A stretch of 64,000 nucleotides of DNA from Siphonodentalium dalli (Eukaryota; Mollusca; Scaphopoda; Gadilida; Siphonodentaliidae), in contig CP136064.1 in assembly GCA_032622095.1 (NCBI GenBank), positions 214,160,205-214,224,204 of the forward strand, written 5' to 3'. The notes beneath the pieces were generated by a model. It was not told the DNA's origin. It was given only the letters and a program-made list of their open reading frames with translations, and did no database searches. The translations under genes and the position numbers were made by a program. The stretch's first letter is position 1; every line of letters begins with the position of its first letter. Below are positions 1 through 12,300 of the stretch, in pieces.

Positions 1-1203
1 TAAATTTCCATGATACTGAATCAAAGGCCTTTTCAAAGTCTAGGAGGAGCAGTAACCCAGGTTTATCAGCCAATTTTGCCTTGTGAATAAGATAATAGGT
101 AAGTCTAGTATTGTCTCCGATGTAGCGATTTTTTAAGAATCCCGTTTGATCGTCACTTATTATATCAGGTAGGACACGCTTTAATCTTTCAGCTATACAC
201 GAAGAAGCTAATTTGTAAGATATATTCAAGAGTGAAATTGGTCGCCAGTTTTTCAGATGATTTCTTTCTTTGTCTTTTCTGGGTGATTGAAAGTTCCCCT
301 TTATCAAAAGCTTCATTGAGTGATTCACATAGAATTTGGCCTAAGTCAATCCAAAAAAAATTCCAACACTCATATGGGTATCCATATAGTCCACTGCATT
401 TATCACTTTGTGATCGTTTCAATGCACACGTCAGTTCAGTTAGAGTTATTGGCCCTTATATGCTGTTGGCAGTGTCTTGTGACAATACTGTATGGTCTTT
501 TTCAAGAATAGCCTGAATATCATATTTGTTTGTATTTTTTAATGCATATAAATTTTCGTAAAAACTTCTAGCTTCATGCATTATGTCTGATTGATTGTCA
601 ATGTTTTTCCCGGTGGAGTCGGTGAGGTTGCATAGAGTTTTCGATATAGAATTGCGTTTTTCAAGATTGAGGAAATATTTTGTCGGTTTTTCACCTTGTT
701 CAATCCATTTGGCTCTTGATCTTACCATTGCCCCCTTGTGTCTTCTTTTCTTATTTCGTAAAGGTCAGTGTCAATCTTTTGTATTTTTTCCAGTAATTCG
801 TCTTTATTTTCTGTATTTATGTCATCCTTATCTATTTCAATTTCGAGCAATATTTAAATCTATTCAGTTCATTTTCTTTCATCTTTCGGTCTTTCTTTCG
901 TTTCGACGCAAAATGTATGGTCTCGCCTCTAATATCGAGCAAAAGAGTATCTAAAAATAAACATTTACTTGTTTTACATGTAACTTGCGGTCTATTCGAC
1001 TCATCGGTATATAGTTTATATCCGTATCTCGATTTATTATTCTCTATTGTTGATTTTACCAATTCGGCATATTTTTCATCACGGAGTAAGGAGGTGTTAA
1101 ATTTCCAAAAGCCACGACCTCTATCAATTGTACTTAGTTTAAGCGTAAGATATATTATCGAGTGATCTGAGCGGTATCCAGGTAATATGTCGGTTCCTTC
1201 TCC
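1..1203 (-). pseudogene. Decayed non-LTR retrotransposon (LINE) ORF2, cut by the window edge
   Basis: Read on the minus strand from about 1203 down to 1, the translation in shifting frames gives the end of an APE-type endonuclease (PGYRSDHSIIYL, near 1150-1190), a linker with KWIEQGEKPTKYFLNLEKR (near 640-715), and reverse transcriptase blocks NWRPISLLNISYKL, DQTGFLKNRYIGDNTR and LDFEKAFDSVSW (near 10-250). Order and wording fit the L1/Tx1 group of LINEs. Frame changes lie near 735-830 and 245-290, so this copy is dead. The polymerase motif with the two aspartates would lie left of base 1 and is not visible. The clade is an inference from motif wording; that it is a LINE is fairly certain. 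Confidence 0.82.
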
Positions 1204-3221
1204 AACTTAGAACAGTTAATATAAAACAAAATAAGCATCTTTTATGCGGCAATTCTTGTTCCAAACATGTTATTTTATGTCCTAGAATCTAAATAAAAAG
1301 TAAATAGGTTTCTCAAATTTTGGCTGAAATCCTGATTGCATCTTTAAAATAACATCCACTGGTTGCATTCATTTATTAAAAAGACATCCACATAACCTGC
1401 TTATTTATATACATGATCTTTGTGGGGCAAAATTAATTTTTGGAAAGTAATATGCATATTCTAGCAACTACATTACCACCCATTCTACATGTATATGTTA
1501 TACCAAGTTCATTCTACATATAAGCTCACCCACTCGTCAGGTTCCCGTATGCCAGGAAAAGGAGAACCTGCAAGCTCAGACAATGGTTTGAACTAGAATG
1601 CCTTTAATTTTGAAAGTAATGTTTGTGTCCAGAGACCAACGTCCCTCGCAATACGTTGAACAAACAAGTGAATTGAACTCGTGCTCCTCACAACGAAATC
1701 AAGCCACTGATAATTGAAAATATTCAACTGACATTGGTGATAATATGGTTGGTTTTCAGACTCAATTACCCATCAACAATTTGGAGACAAAACTCTAGTT
1801 TTTTAGATTTAATGACCCCCACAAAAGACTTATGTTGAAGACAGATATATTTTATTTCTAGCAGGCCCTTAAATTAATTTCTGTCTGTGACAATACCATC
1901 GGTGCTGACAGCCAAATATGGCCCATCGGAACTGATAATCAAACCTGCAGATGCTACAGTGACATGTTCTCCCTGATTTTCTTTGTGTATGTTATTCTTT
2001 GATGGTAGATTCTGCATCTAAACCTCTTTTTGTGTTCTCATTATCTTTGAAATTACTATAGAGTCGTGTCCGGATAATAGGGGCTACATGTATTTAAATT
2101 TTTCGAGATATAACTGCACCGAAACTAGAATATGTTAGTCCATTTGCTCGGCCTTCCATAAATCTGACCCTGACTGACCTCCAGTTGAACTGACTATCGT
2201 GTTCCGCATCTCTTCGCATAAACAGCTTCGGAATACATAAACTCTGAACATTTAACATCGAGTTCATCTGATGTGAGGTCATCTGTCAGCTGAAAGTCAT
2301 CAGGCCCATTAGAAGATTTAGCTTTCCTAGAAGTGTTAAATGTTTTATGTAATATTTTTCGTTTTAAACGGCGATTTTAAAAGGCTTCACTTTCCTGGCG
2401 TTTCACGTGGGCAAGTAATTTAATCCAAAACCAGACCAGACCAATTTTTCTTTTCTGAATGCACCCCAAATCACCTTCCGTGCCATGAACCACGATGACA
2501 CCTATTAAATACTTTTCACCATCGAATTTCATTCGGATGCCCATCAAATTGTCTTTCAATAAGAGAACTGGCCTTTGATACAAGTTTGTCAAGAAGTATA
2601 TTAATATCAGCAAACATCGGGATAAATTTGTTTAAAGGTGATGTTATCGCAATACGTTATTCCTCTTGCTCATCAATTGATGCACCCCCTCCCACATACT
2701 CTGAATTTCATCTATTGTGTTATCAAAAGAAACACCTGTTTCTCCAATATTAGTAAGTTCCTTATCCTGTTCTTCCAGATTTGTATCTACATTATCTTCA
2801 CCTTTTTTCTTGTTTTTGTTTTTGTTTTTTTTACAAAACTCACATTTATCATAGAAGTCAAGTATATCATGAATACATTTTTATATCGTTTGCAAGTTGT
2901 TAATTTCGGTCTTTTGTCACTCTCTATGGATCTCATTCCGATGGTACTTCGAACAGCTTGTTGTGATTTTCACCCTGGTAAGTTTTGTTAACTTATTTTT
3001 GCCCTTGCACTGAGGTTTATCATTCACTAGTTTTTTTTTCCAGATGATCGAAGACGCTTACAGGCATGGTTTGAACATTAAATTGTCTTTACAACAGGGA
3101 CTCAAATCGGAATATCACTCAGATTTTACAATAAATAGAGCAATCACCATCTGCAATAAATTACACATATCGCACGCCGTGTATTGTCTCTGATTGCTGC
3201 AAGAAACATGATAATATCGGT
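1204..3221. other. No gene recognised
   Basis: AT-rich sequence with only short open frames on both strands. A minus-strand frame at 2377-2613 has a faint resemblance to a LINE endonuclease but no motif that can be relied on. No tandem repeat, RNA gene or splice-bounded exon was seen. Confidence 0.5.
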
Positions 3222-3654
3222 CATACTCGCAAATATTGGAGTACAGACAACCCAGAAAGGTGTAGCTTGGCTAAAGATTTTGGCATAATTTGAGTATGCA
3301 TCATAACTGCATGCCGACATGTTTTTCGCTAACACATATAATATGGTATACTTACACATGGATGGGTTACATACCTGATGAGACAGACCCTCATTTAACC
3401 TAATTCTGGTTAAATGTAAATGTAGTCGAAACATTGCTACCACCAAGTATTCCGATTCTGTGACTGCACACCACATGAATTGGGTGAAATGTATAATTGT
3501 GGTATTATGTAGTGGTGACGCACTCATGTTGCAATGTAGTATGTCATGTGGTGACAGACCATAATTTTGACAGCGGAGTAGGGAATTTCCTATCTTATAT
3601 TGAATCCAAGCTACACCTTTCTGGTGTGTCTGTACTCCAATATTTGCGAGTATG
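3222..3654. repeat. Long inverted repeat, two ~49 bp arms 335 bp apart
   Basis: The left arm 3222-3270 reappears as its reverse complement at 3606-3654 with about two mismatches; the arm ends include catactcgcaaatattgg and gaaaggtgtagcttgg. Further along, gggtgtatagccca occurs twice (near 3690 and 3770) and ttgcgagtat recurs, so the block looks like several reshuffled copies of a short unit. It may be a foldback or MITE remnant. No target duplication was found. Confidence 0.6.
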
Positions 3655-4329
3655 TCGTTATAAACTATATCAGGATTTAGTTACTCAAGGGTGTATAGCC
3701 CAATATAATTCTGTGATATTTGCGAGTATTTCGCCAAAACATGTGTATAGCAGGATTGAGTAAATCAGGGGTGTATAGCCCAGTCTGATTTTGTGAGAAT
3801 TTTCACACCAATCCAGTGAATTGTTTGTTTGTCATAGGACATCACTACCTATAGTTAGAGTCGATCTGATATCTGAATGGAACTCAATCTCACGCGTGGT
3901 CCCTACAAACCAGATGGATGGAGTTCACGCCTCTCACTAATAGAATTGATCACATTAACAAAAGGAGAACTTTCTTTGTTCTACTCATCAGCAGGTATTT
4001 CACTGGATCAAGCCACTCGTTCACGCCCTGTGGGGATCTTTTACGAGGTGCGGTCTGCTTTTAAGTTCAAGTCATTAAAATGGCATCGATAAACCCTGTC
4101 AAGATCCGTGCCCCCTGCCGGGGATAAATTGACTACTGCTTGTATACAACAGTTTGCTGATAAGTAATCTCAGATTCCAACCCATGTGTGAAATTTGGTT
4201 CGACTTTTAAAAATTCCACTCTATAGATGTATGATATAGAATTTCCTAGTTTGTGCTGCCATCCCAGTTGGCACCTTCCGCCCATGTTCCACCTCGGTAT
4301 AATGTGCATGTATGCTAGACTCGTTTGAT
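3655..4329. other. No gene recognised; short direct repeats continue from the inverted repeat
   Basis: The first ~150 bases contain degenerate direct copies of the unit seen in the inverted repeat to the left. The plus-strand frame at 3877-4092 is open for 71 codons but resembles nothing recognised. The part next to 4330 may be the eroded 3' end of the Penelope-like element. Confidence 0.4.
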
Positions 4330-5935
4330 AGAGATGATTTATCCCAGATTTCGGCCACTTTTATAAATAATGCTAGGTTTAGAGTCAGCAAAAACCGCAT
4401 TTAATCGGCTAGAATCGGAAATCATGTTCCAATATTTTCCCAATGTTCTTGATAAATTATCTGAACCTTTATGATATGTTGTGGTGAGTAGTACATTGTG
4501 TGTGCCCTGTTTCGTCCCCAACCCGCTCCTCGTCAGGTAGGAATTTCGATCTGTGAATTTAATATCACCCATGTATTGTTGAATTTCTGAGCCAGAATAT
4601 CCTCGTTTTTTAGTTTTACCACAAATATATCCCTCCTGGCAATAAAGTCAGATTCATTATCGCAATGTCTCAGATATCGTATGCATTCCCCTCGTACAAA
4701 CGACCTTAAATTGTTGGTCGGTGGTTAGCCGATCTGTGTAGATATTGGAAAGCTTCCGTTCTCTTAATATGACATTTAAAGTCCAATTTGTTACTACTAT
4801 CAAAGTTCGGTCCCTTATATATGTCCAAATCCAAAAAAGCAGCCTCTTTTTCGCTGTGATCATAAGTAAACTTTAAGATATCATGCATAGAGTTTGCAAT
4901 CTTAAAAAGTAGCACAGCCTCGTCCTTAGAGCCATGGGATAATATGATTCCGTCATCACGAAACCGTTTATGCAATAATATCTTGTTTTTATGAGGAAAT
5001 TGATCCAGAATTTTGCATATATGTGCATGTATGGCAATGTCACTGAATTATGGTGACGGTATGTTTCCCATCGATACCCCTACTATTTGTCTGTAGATTT
5101 TTCCATTAAATGTGAACTCATTTTTAGTGAGTAATAATTGAGTTATTCCAAGCAACTCGTCAGTACTCGGACGTATTATAGACAATGTTTGAGTTATTGT
5201 CCAATTCAATTCTGAGAGCATCCATAATTTCATCAAATCTCAGATTAGTATATAGGCTCGTGATATAATATGTTACGATTAGTACCTCATTCGGGAATTC
5301 CCTTTCTTCCAGTATTTTTATGAGGTCAGGAGTATTCCTCAAGTGTGTTGGTTGTGTTTTAGTTATTGGTAGCAGAAAATAATCCAGAAACCGCCCGATT
5401 TTTTCGGTCGGTCCCCCGCACTGCGCTATTATTGGCCTCCCATATATATGTATAACCACATTCGTATCATTAAAAGCGGGATCAATTGACTCCAAAATAT
5501 GTCCAACTTTATGGATTTTAGGAAGCAAGTATAAATAAGGATTTTTTATTTTGTCCGATCTGTTAAATAAGTATTTATATGTACATTCGTCTATTGATTT
5601 AGACTCGTATAGTTTGTGTACGGCTGTAAGTACGCATTGATGGGTTTCAATCAGAGATATCTCCGGAATTTCCTCATAATGTATGCCGTTATTCAGTTGG
5701 CGTAAACCTTCAGAGATATAATCTGTTTTTATTTAACACATATGTCGAGTTATTTTTATCTGCTTTGAGTATTATAATATCTTCATTGTTTCTCAGATTT
5801 TTGACAGCCTTTTTCATATCTGTTGTAAGGTTATTGGCCACCATGGGTTGATAGTTAGATACACTCATTTTGGTAGCAAAAATGTACTCCTCCAGGGTAT
5901 TATTTCCCATTGGTGGGCTGAATTCTTTCTTTATT
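4330..5935 (-). pseudogene. Penelope-like retroelement, reverse transcriptase region, frameshifted
   Basis: Minus-strand translation in several frames gives the ordered signature of a Penelope-like reverse transcriptase: an N-terminal block with LKADKNNSTYVLNK (5710-5910), YLLPKIHK then GRPIIAQCGGPTE (5400-5530), SLYTNLRFDEIMDAL (near 5230), YRQIVGVSMGNIPSP (near 5050-5100), HKRFRDDGIIL with the catalytic aspartate pair (near 4940-4975), FTYDHSEKEAAFLDLDIY, and a C-terminal LLTTTYHKGSDNL block (4339-4572). The aspartate expected just before SLYTN (usually D-V-T-S-L-Y-T-N) is replaced, and stops and frame changes occur near 5190, 5047, 4700 and 4575. No GIY-YIG endonuclease was recognised beyond 4330, so the copy is truncated as well as inactive. 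Family assignment is confident. Confidence 0.85.
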
Positions 5936-6204
5936 AGAAAGGGGTGACGCTCGGATAGGCAGTATATCTAAAACAGCATATCACAACCGTATTCAGCAGC
6001 TAGTTGTTTGTGTATATAGTGAGCCGTATAGGCAATGACGCTTTCTGTCGAAACAGGTTGGGTCTAGAAATAGACTGGCGATCATTAGTACAGTAGTTTG
6101 GTATACTCTCTAGGGTGGAGCATGTAGATTCCGAAACCGCCCATTTCGTGTCATGTGACCAAAACTGACATATTCGTATTATTATATCAATAGTTATGCA
6201 TTTC
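5936..6204. other. Spacer between the Penelope-like element and MITE copy 1
   Basis: About 270 bases with no recognised gene. The first ~50 bases may still belong to the N-terminal coding part of the Penelope-like element. Confidence 0.4.
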
Positions 6205-6714
6205 TTAAAGGCACGTGAGGCCTTAGTTGTCGAAAATATTCATATTTGTTCCAATCACCGTAAACAGAAAAACATTAAAACGCATACAGTTTCGTTCATA
6301 TATACCATGACCATCGCGTAAACAGCATGTTATCATAAAGATTTACTATATTTTACCTAAGCAAGAGCCTGATTGTGTTACAGAAGACAACACAATGCTG
6401 CTGGCTAATCACACACAAATGGCACAAACGCTCTTTATTCGTTCCATATCAGGAATTCACCCACAAAGAACGCTCTTTATGTTTACCATCATAATATAAA
6501 CAAACACAAGAAAAGTAACTTTTTATGCTTTTGTTTACATAACAATGGTCAAAAATATGACAATAACATACTGTTTATGTGATATTTCTTATTTGTATAC
6601 GGACAAAGTCTGTCTACATTTTGATGTTCTTTCTGTTTGTGGCGGTTTTTGACGGGTGGAAATATTTTCACAGGCCGACAGGATACCCACCGCCAAGGCC
6701 AACCGTACCTTTAA
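6205..6714 (+). mobile_element. TTAA-flanked MITE, copy 1 (~500 bp family)
   Basis: Flanked on both sides by TTAA. The left end TTAAAGGCACGTGAGGCC and the right end, read in reverse as TTAAAGGTACGGTTGGCC, form an imperfect 18 bp terminal inverted repeat. The body is non-coding; short open frames are accidental. A TTAA target duplication is typical of the piggyBac and Kolobok superfamilies, so this is probably a non-autonomous derivative of one of them. This copy carries an extra ggccgaca near 6674-6681 that other copies lack. Further copies lie at 20459, 24538, 33089 and 35286, with an older one at about 28545. Confidence 0.85.
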
Positions 6715-8508
6715 GTGGCACACTCATTTTTGTATGTATATTTTTACATATTTTCTTAATGACAAGCCGCTAGGTTTAGAACAGGAAGTTACACTCCTGT
6801 ACATGCGATGTGGATGTTACAGAGCATTACTAAAATGTATATTTTAATTGTAATGTCATTCATTTTGATAAGAAACATGCACTTTTGCTCATAAACAACC
6901 CACTAAAAATAGTGAGGCTACACAGGAAAGGGTGAGTAGGTTACCAAAACTAAAAGCATGTTTTGTATACTCAGTTAAAATTTTGTATTTAACTTTTGCA
7001 GAATTAAAAATAACACACCAGTGCATTCTCTTGTATATGGAATCTCATATAATGACAATCGCATATATGAGAATGCACTGGCTTACAAGTAGATATTGTT
7101 AGGCCATTGCATTCTCTTTGTGTGAGGATCCCCACATGAGACTAGTATATATACGAGAATGCATTAGCACATGGTTTTCGCAAACTTTCAGGAAGCTCCA
7201 GACATGAAAGGGCTAAGTCCAGAAAAAAAACCGTAACAGTTTTGAACATTGCTGCGCAAACAGCAAATATGTATGCTAGTAAAACCATATGCCCTTACTG
7301 ATCAGTAAATTCACCTACTGTGTGAAAACTCACCAATGGCATTGGTGATTTTTAAAACAGTACTTGATATGCATCATAATGTATGACTTGAATTTGTATG
7401 TGTTTTATCAGTTCAGTGATGTTGATCAGCTGCGAGTCATAGTAATCGGGTATGGTGTAGGCATTACATGGATACTTGAATCTGGAACATTTACATGTAT
7501 GCTTGATGATTGTATACATTTGATTATATAACAATGTTTTTCAGTTAAAATGGCAAAATATGATAACTTTCTATTGGCATGAAATAATGATTGGCCATTT
7601 TACTGACAAATGAAAACAGAAACCCTGCAATTTACACCCCTTTAAATTGCAAGGTTTCTAAAAAAACATAATACTGAAATGTGGACTAATACAATATTCA
7701 GCTAGCTTAGCCAATAAACATTTAAAATTACGAGGACCATAATTAGGAAGGGGGCGTTCAGGAAACTGTGGGAGGGTATATTTTTTCAGGTTGGTGAATT
7801 TTCAAAATGGTCAGATGCAAAGATGCAAAAAAGGCATATCTTCCAGTAATTTATTTTATAGACCCCCCCCCCTGCCACCTAACCAGGTGGTGGTATCATT
7901 TGGAATTACATTATAGTGGAAGAGTAATTTATTATAATAATTCATCATTTTTTATAATGAAAACAATAAAAAAAACATGAGAACATGAATGAGACTTTTA
8001 ACAAAAAGCATGTTATTTTAGGAAGGAACATGCACATACAAATAATTGTTGTGGCATAAAATCCTGTCTTTGTCATCTCACCATCGCTATCCGTATCATA
8101 GATACAGGCGGCAATTTGACAAAGCGATGGCCATTGGTTTTATCACCAAGACAACTATCTGAATGTTATTATCCACCACCCACTTGATAATAATGCTCTT
8201 CTCAACAAGAGGGACTAATTAACGCTACGGACCTACAATAGCATATTCGGGGAAACATGTTACACTTAAAATTAAAACTGTTTTAAAAATATTTTGTTTG
8301 TGGTCTTTTAGGAAAAATATTACATTTTGACAAAAAAAATGTTGACATGCCTCTCTGACTTCAGTATTATCATTTTATACAACAGGCACTTATTAAGGAA
8401 AAATAATTAAAACATGTACTGAATCTCTGAGTTAAGGTTAAAGTTACTCACTGAGTGGAGATAGTCCAAAGTGAAACAAAGCAGAATTACACAACATATA
8501 GAGAATGG
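6715..8508. other. Non-coding AT-rich stretch with hairpins and one half of a flanking repeat pair
   Basis: No gene recognised. Two hairpins share one wording: ccagtgcattctc at 7019-7031 pairs with gagaatgcactgg at 7070-7082, and attgcattctc near 7106 pairs with gagaatgcatt near 7155. A C-run lies near 7862. Bases 7562-7641 are a diverged copy of 20083-20166 on the other side of the Gypsy element. Confidence 0.55.
7562..7641 (+). repeat. Dispersed repeat, left copy
   Basis: The blocks gataactttctattggc, gattggccattttactgac and aatttacacccc occur here and, with scattered differences, at 20083-20166 beyond the Gypsy element. It is a short repeat of unknown type. The two copies are not immediately next to the LTRs, so they are not the target duplication. 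Confidence 0.6.
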
Positions 8509-8803
8509 TGTTGTGTAAATAGTCATGTGCTTGTTAAGAGTGCCCAAGGGAGGTCACTCGTGACGCCAGTTCCGACTGGAAAACGCAAACCCGGAACCAG
8601 GAGCCAGGTCTAGGAAGCGCGGGAACTGACGTCACGGCAGACGATTTCTAAATACAGACCACAGCGGCAGCTTGTTATTATTCTGAGCAAAAGTGATCAA
8701 CTAGAAGTTACTAATGATCTGGATTCACAGTTAGGTGAGTCTAGTTTACTTAACCATTGTGTAGTCATTGTCTATAAGGTATAAAACACCCCTTTATACT
8801 TTA
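8509..8803 (+). repeat. 5' long terminal repeat
   Basis: Starts TGTTGTGTAAATAGTC and ends CCCTTTATACTTTA. It matches 19726-20020 over all 295 bases except one G/A difference (gccaggtc here, gccaagtc there). It contains a TATA-like tataaaa near 8779, a GACGTCA core near 8627 (a CRE/ATF-like site) and a consensus splice donor at 8734/8735. The end is TA rather than the usual CA, so the exact 3' border could be one base off. Confidence 0.93.
8732..8740 (+). promoter_or_regulatory. Candidate splice donor inside the 5' LTR
   Basis: tag|gtgagt matches the animal 5' splice consensus closely, with the intron starting at 8735. Paired with the acceptor at 17103 it would remove gag, pro and pol and place the third coding region on a short mRNA. 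It is transcribed only if the start site lies upstream within the 295 bp LTR. Inference from sequence. Confidence 0.55.
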
Positions 8804-8804
8804 C

Positions 8805-8822
8805 TGGCGTCCGTCGACATTT
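8805..8822 (+). other. Candidate primer binding site
   Basis: Starts tggcgtccgtcgac one base after the 5' LTR. The leading TGG is complementary to the CCA end of tRNAs, as expected for a Gypsy primer site. The tRNA could not be identified with confidence. Confidence 0.55.
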
Positions 8823-9358
8823 GTTTATCTGTGCGGAATTTCCCAATTTCGCCGTTTTCTGACACGCTGCACTAAGCGAGTCATTTTCGCACAATTGTGA
8901 ATGTGATTCGATCCTAGTATACCCAAAAGGATTTATATTGGTAGCATATTGTAATTTTCACGGAAATCGTTACTTTTAACGATTTTGTGACAATTTTTAA
9001 CTTCGGAAATTCAACAATTGAATTTTCGGCGTGCCGTCATCTACTAGTATTATAAATAGTAATAACTATTTATTGGTAATAAAGCATTTTCGGTGATAAC
9101 TACCACAGTTGTAATTGAAGATCATTAGTATCAAGTTTTCAAAAGATTTATTCTGGATCCAGTGTGTTTGAGAAAAATAATTTTTTTCAATACACTGTAA
9201 AAAATTTATTCTTTCAAAGAATATATTTTTCCTTTTTATCATCTGGTTCTTTTGGAAATTTACTATTTGTGCGGTCTAGACAGGTGTAGCAATAAATAGG
9301 TACATCATTGTCGACCGCCCACCAAGTTTTTACCATTTTGTCAACAAATAAATCCGCA
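8823..9358 (+). other. Untranslated leader of the Gypsy element
   Basis: About 540 bases between the primer site and the first gag ATG. AT-rich, with no long open frame; packaging and dimerisation signals would be expected here but cannot be read from sequence. A second donor-like caggtgtag lies near 9281. Confidence 0.6.
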
Positions 9359-12300
9359 ATGGATAAAATAAAGGTAAACACGGCAAGTTCTGAAGAACTG
9401 TGCCTAATCCCAAACGTAGGGAAGAAATTGGCAAGCCTGATAATGAAGAAGAGACAGGAGCTACAATTTTTGGGGGAAGAGGATTTAATGGAAATACCTC
9501 ACTTCAGGGGGTCCCCAGACCAATGGGCAGTGATCGATCTGTCCAGGCCCGGGCATGACTCAGGAAATGATTATCCCGTGCTACCAGCAGATTTGTCTGA
9601 CAACCGGACACATCGATCAGACAAGCCACCACACACTGGGATAACAGACATCACTCCCCCACCCACAAATCTGAAAATGAGACCATATACTAACCTCATT
9701 CAGGACAACCCCTCCCCATATCAAAGGGAGAATACACTACCTGCAGCCCACAATGGGCAAGTAGTCATGGAATCAGTAAGGGGAAAGGGGGAGCTGGCCA
9801 ATACGTTCCCTAATCTAGAAAGTGACAATGATGAGGATCACATGGCCACCATCCCATCACCCACTAATGTAAATGTTGGTGGGGTACAGTCACATAGGTC
9901 ATTGGTTACATCGCCGGTCAGCGACAGACATGAGATTAACCAACACAGGTCACCCCAAACTGGGCCACAATGGCCAGGTAACCCGTCATGTCAGGCCCCA
10001 TATGAGGTAATACAACCTACACGTGGATCACAAACCATTGCCCACTGTACAGTGACACAAATGTCGTTGACACAGCCTTCAGTGTTGCAACATGCTCGCA
10101 CACGAGCAGGCATAGTGGAACAGTCCACAGGCCAAACGCAAGCTACAATAGCAGCTGAGAGTCGACATCATGTGATCAGCTACCCACCGTTGGATCAGGG
10201 GCGACCACAATGGGACCCCGAGTACGAGAACGGCACAGATCCAATTGTTGGCGCCCCATACAGCAATTCCTCAAATGTGAATCGCTATGGCAATTATTCT
10301 CCAAACATGGGGGGCAGTTTCGCAGGGCAAACACCAACTTCAGGTGGTGATAACCAACAACAAACCACTCAGGGACCCAATGCCATGTCACAAGAGCATA
10401 ATGCTAAGCGACGGCAGGCACCAGGTGACAACCGAAACAACCCACCGAACTATGATGGTTATGATGAGCGTGCACGGTTGTTAGAGACAGTTCGGGTGAA
10501 TGGTTTAACATCTAACACAGACGTCCGATCCAAGGGTTTGTCGGCGATTAAGCCAGACTCAGTACCTCAGGCCTACAACAGGCCCCACCTTGGAAAGGTA
10601 GAATGCACCCAAAGATCAGGTGTACCTCTAGTGGGCCCGGCACCAGTCTCACATTCATACTACCAATCGCCCACATCAGGGGAGGTGATGTCCTCTCAGA
10701 GACACCCCCTGGATCAGCAGCGTTTAGCAGGGCTAACAAATACCACCCTAGGTTCAAAATCAGTACAACCAGGGCGGTTCAGAGCAACCCCTGTTACTCG
10801 AAATCAACTGGCACATGCACATGGTTGGGACGAGGGGCCGGTAAACCATGAGTACTTGGGTTCTGCGCGAAACCAGGGCGGCGGATACATTGGTCAAAAT
10901 GAACCAAGGGTGACCACACAATTCCAATCAGAATTGAGTGAATTCTCGGGTGACATCCATGGGTTAACATACAGGCCCTCACCAGACATAAATGGTGAAG
11001 GGAGGGGTTCTGGCACCAACCAAAATGGCTGGATCTGGGCAGAACCTCCACAAGCTCAATATGCAGAGCAAATGGTAGGGGCGACGAGGCAGGCATCGTA
11101 CGTTACAGGTGGGGACTTCGGGGCCCACCAGGTATACCACCAAACCGAGTCCACCCCCTCACACATGGCAGAACATACGAATCTAGCCGGTGCTCATAAA
11201 AAGCGAGCACGGTTCAGCAACAGTTATGAAGAGAGTGATGTCGACCGATCACTAGTCACAACTCGACCACAACGGGAGAGTTTTAATCATGTCAGGATGG
11301 AAGGGCCGGGCCGCAACGGCCCAGATACCAATACCACCTTTGGAATTCAGTGTGTTTCACCACAGGGCCCGGAAACCGGTTATGACAACTTTAGTCAGGC
11401 ACCAGCTAGACCAAGGTTTCAACCATTTCAGACACCAGGGTTACAAACACCCTTACCTTACCCCGTTCCCACGATAGGGTTGATGATGCAACCTCGGGTG
11501 CTCGAGGACACTGGCACATCACCGGGCCACAACCAGTTATTCAGGCCCGCCCCAATGGTTCCCGCGCAACGCCATGGAACATTGGAAGTGAGACCACAAG
11601 GAAATTACAATTTCTACGACCATAATGAGTCTAATGCACCTGAACAGCGGCGGCCTCGACAACGGCCAGAGGCCGGACGAGACATTGGGTCTGGCCCTCG
11701 TTTAAATCGAAATGAGTTCACGCCGGTTCGCCATCCACCCAGACTGCCGAAAGGTTTTTGGTATGATGGTGGTGAACCGTGGCAGCCTTTCAAGCTCAAG
11801 TTTACCCAATATTCAGAGGCTCAGCAATGGAACCCTGACGAAACCAAGCAGGCATTGTGTTGGTGTTTGGGGGGTCGTGCTAGCGAGTACTACACGCTCC
11901 TAAATGAACGGAATCCAGACACTGACATAACTCAACTGTTAGAGGGTTTGGAGGCACGTTTCGGGTTTCATGACCTACCGGAAACGACTCAACTTCGTTT
12001 CCAACAAGCCCGCCAACAGCCAGATCAGACCCTGGAAGAGTGGGCTGAGATGGTCCTGACCTTGGCAACCAGAGCATTCAAGGAATGTTCAGCGGAGTTC
12101 ACCTTCAAGCAGGCAATTGTCCGTTTCTGTCAGGGTTGTAGCGACACTAGGGCTGCAGAGTTGGTGGCCATGGAGAACCCCTCCACAATGGAACGGGCGA
12201 TGAACCGCATTCGTTGGCACCAACACACATATGCGGCAATTCATGGTTCAAGGTCACCACGCCGAGAAGTGCGCCGAGTACCCTCAGATACCGACGAGGA

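Noticed and set aside
3144-3527. 127-codon minus-strand ORF
   Set aside because: It spans one arm of an inverted repeat, has no recognised motif and no splice or start context.
8732-8740. LTR element as an errantivirus with env
   Set aside because: The third region has no signal peptide, membrane segment or furin-type cleavage site; only the splicing layout is env-like.
9308-9358. Gag start at 9308
   Set aside because: The codon there is TTG; the first ATG in frame is at 9359. The same applies to 12868 (TTG) for pro, 13700 (GTG) for pol and 17553 (TTG) in the third region.
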